Assembly (NCBI GenBank): GCA_022827625.1
Contig: JAJEIE010000022.1
Coordinates: forward strand, 88,293 to 152,292
Source: Candidatus Poribacteria bacterium
GTDB taxonomy: Bacteria > Poribacteria > WGA-4E > WGA-3G
DNA: 64,000 bases
Reading direction: 5' to 3'
A program made the translations under genes and the position numbers. Positions 63,401 through 64,000 of the stretch are shown here, piece after piece (within the stretch, counting starts at the first letter, position 1; each line of letters starts with the position of its first letter). The notes below the pieces were generated by a model. It saw only the letters and a list, made by a program, of their open reading frames with translations. It did no database searches and was not told the DNA's origin.

Positions 63401-63675
63401 TGTGTGTCCCAGCCTGCTTTACGGTGGACGTAATGTCCCGTCATTGTCTTGTATCGGCAAACGGCATCTTTCATAACACGTGCGAGGACGTGATGTACAC
63501 CGGGGGGTGCGTTCGCAAATGGGGGTCCCTCTAAGAAGACGAAAGGGGGCGCGTCCTTGCGGACTTCCATGCTCTTCTGAAAGATGTCATTCTCACGCCA
63601 GAACTCTAAAGTCTGTTTTTCCTTCTCAGCAAACGTGAATTGGGGTGATACCTCTTTAAACATTTTTTTAACCAT
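60490..63675 (-). CDS. ileS: isoleucyl-tRNA synthetase, type 2, with GVHH signature
   Basis: The 1061-residue class I synthetase charges tRNA-Ile. HIGH-motif region: [18 protein letters not shown], where the usual HxGH reads G59-V-H-H62. KMSKS is intact at 607-611 ([10 protein letters not shown]). [20 protein letters not shown] marks the Ile-type enzyme. The CP1 editing domain and the anticodon-binding region are present, and the length fits the eukaryote-like IleRS2 group. The start is uncertain: ATG 63675 has AGGAGG only three bases away, while ATG 63663 follows GGTTAAAAAA. No T-box leader is seen upstream. Confidence 0.95.
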   Translation of the reverse strand: [1061 protein letters not shown]

Positions 63676-63684
63676 TCGCCTCCT

Positions 63685-63745
63685 GGGCTATTTGCTTTCC
63701 GCTGACCGTTATTCGCGATAAGCGGTTCGCGATGGGCAGTACGCC
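63685..63745. repeat. mosaic intergenic repeat, copy 10
   Basis: CTGGGCTATTTGCTTTCCGC, TGACCGTTATTCGCGATAAG and CGGTTCGCGATGGGCAG are diverged pieces of the mosaic family upstream of ileS. Confidence 0.5.
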
Positions 63746-63824
63746 TTATATAAAAAAACACCCACACCGAAATTGTCCATTTCAGTGATGGGCGTCGGAA
63801 TAAAAACTGTGTATCTGTCAGCAA

Positions 63825-63971
63825 TTAGCCCACCACAGCACGACGGATAGCAATAATAATGGATATGGCGCGCAGTGCCACGACAGCACGCAGGCTATCT
63901 GGGTGTAAGGCGGTGTTGCGCAGAGATTCCTCATATTGCGATGTCGATGTGGTAAGCGATTTTTTGTCCAT
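63825..63971 (-). CDS. possible 48-residue protein
   Basis: The frame from ATG 63971 reads MDKKSLTTSTSQYEESLRNT, ALHPDSLRAVVALRAISIII, AIRRAVVG. It has an acidic/helical first half and a hydrophobic-basic tail. The ribosome-binding site is weak (GAAACGAGAC). It could be a small real gene ahead of ileS or chance. The remaining sequence of 63746-64000 shows no other feature. Confidence 0.3.
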   Translation of the reverse strand: MDKKSLTTSTSQYEESLRNTALHPDSLRAVVALRAISIIIAIRRAVVG

Positions 63972-64000
63972 GTCTCGTTTCAATGACGTGTGATATTGTG

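Noticed and set aside
63676-64000. T-box leader upstream of ileS
   Set aside because: No T-box consensus sequence or antiterminator/terminator pair could be seen.

Overview
The window looks like chromosome from Candidatus Poribacteria or a close relative near the PVC group. Three things support this. The first protein ends in a FlgD-like sorting domain that starts NQNFPNPFNPETWIPYQL, which is typical of these genomes. The 16S rRNA gene carries PVC-like signatures (CAGTCGAGAATATTTCGCAA) and several unusual bases at normally universal sites. There are also many sugar oxidoreductases and secreted carbohydrate-binding or beta-propeller proteins. The assignment is inference from family knowledge; no database was searched.

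Layout. 0-6.8 kb: end of a beta-propeller surface protein, a large unknown protein, D-cysteine desulfhydrase, a methyltransferase, a secreted carbohydrate-binding-like protein and a small conserved protein. 7.0-16.0 kb: moaA, then a long iron-sulfur assembly cluster, sufC-sufB-sufD-glutaredoxin-sufS-sufU-Rieske-sufT(MIP18)-DUF971-rhodanese, ending in a 57-residue zinc-ribbon gene. 16-25.4 kb: two Gfo/Idh/MocA oxidoreductases, a polyprenyl-phosphate sugar transferase, an esterase-like hydrolase, an epimerase, a PfkB kinase and a PorV-like protein with a SPOR tail. 25.5-29.8 kb: a three-subunit molybdenum hydroxylase with its own promoter and terminator, then a MoaD-like protein; these connect to moaA through the molybdenum cofactor.

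30.0-32.1 kb: a solitary 16S rRNA unit with its own promoter, processing stem and terminator, followed by tRNA-Ile(GAT) behind a near-copy of the same promoter. No 23S or 5S gene is present. 32.4-47.1 kb: the most striking region, five tandem pairs (ten genes) of ABC-2-type permeases. The membrane parts are nearly constant, the outer loops are highly variable, and no dedicated ATPase is present. A short relic of an eleventh unit lies just upstream of the first pair.

47.1-55.0 kb (mostly minus strand): class IV aminotransferase, hisF, murJ, thiD, thiE, rsmB and rpsT, with a DUF2203 gene on the plus strand. 55.3-59.2 kb: STAS protein, unknown protein, zinc-cluster sigma-like protein and a secreted beta-propeller protein. 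59.2-64 kb: an AAA/DUF4143 ATPase with a large palindrome at its 5' side and an IleRS with a swapped GVHH signature.

Intergenic DNA is unusually rich in dispersed repeats. They include a TTGGTTAT/CAGTCAGC-type mosaic family, GTAG-prefixed perfect hairpins that resemble REP elements, and stem-loops with a conserved loop and changing arms. Several of these supply start or stop contexts for genes.
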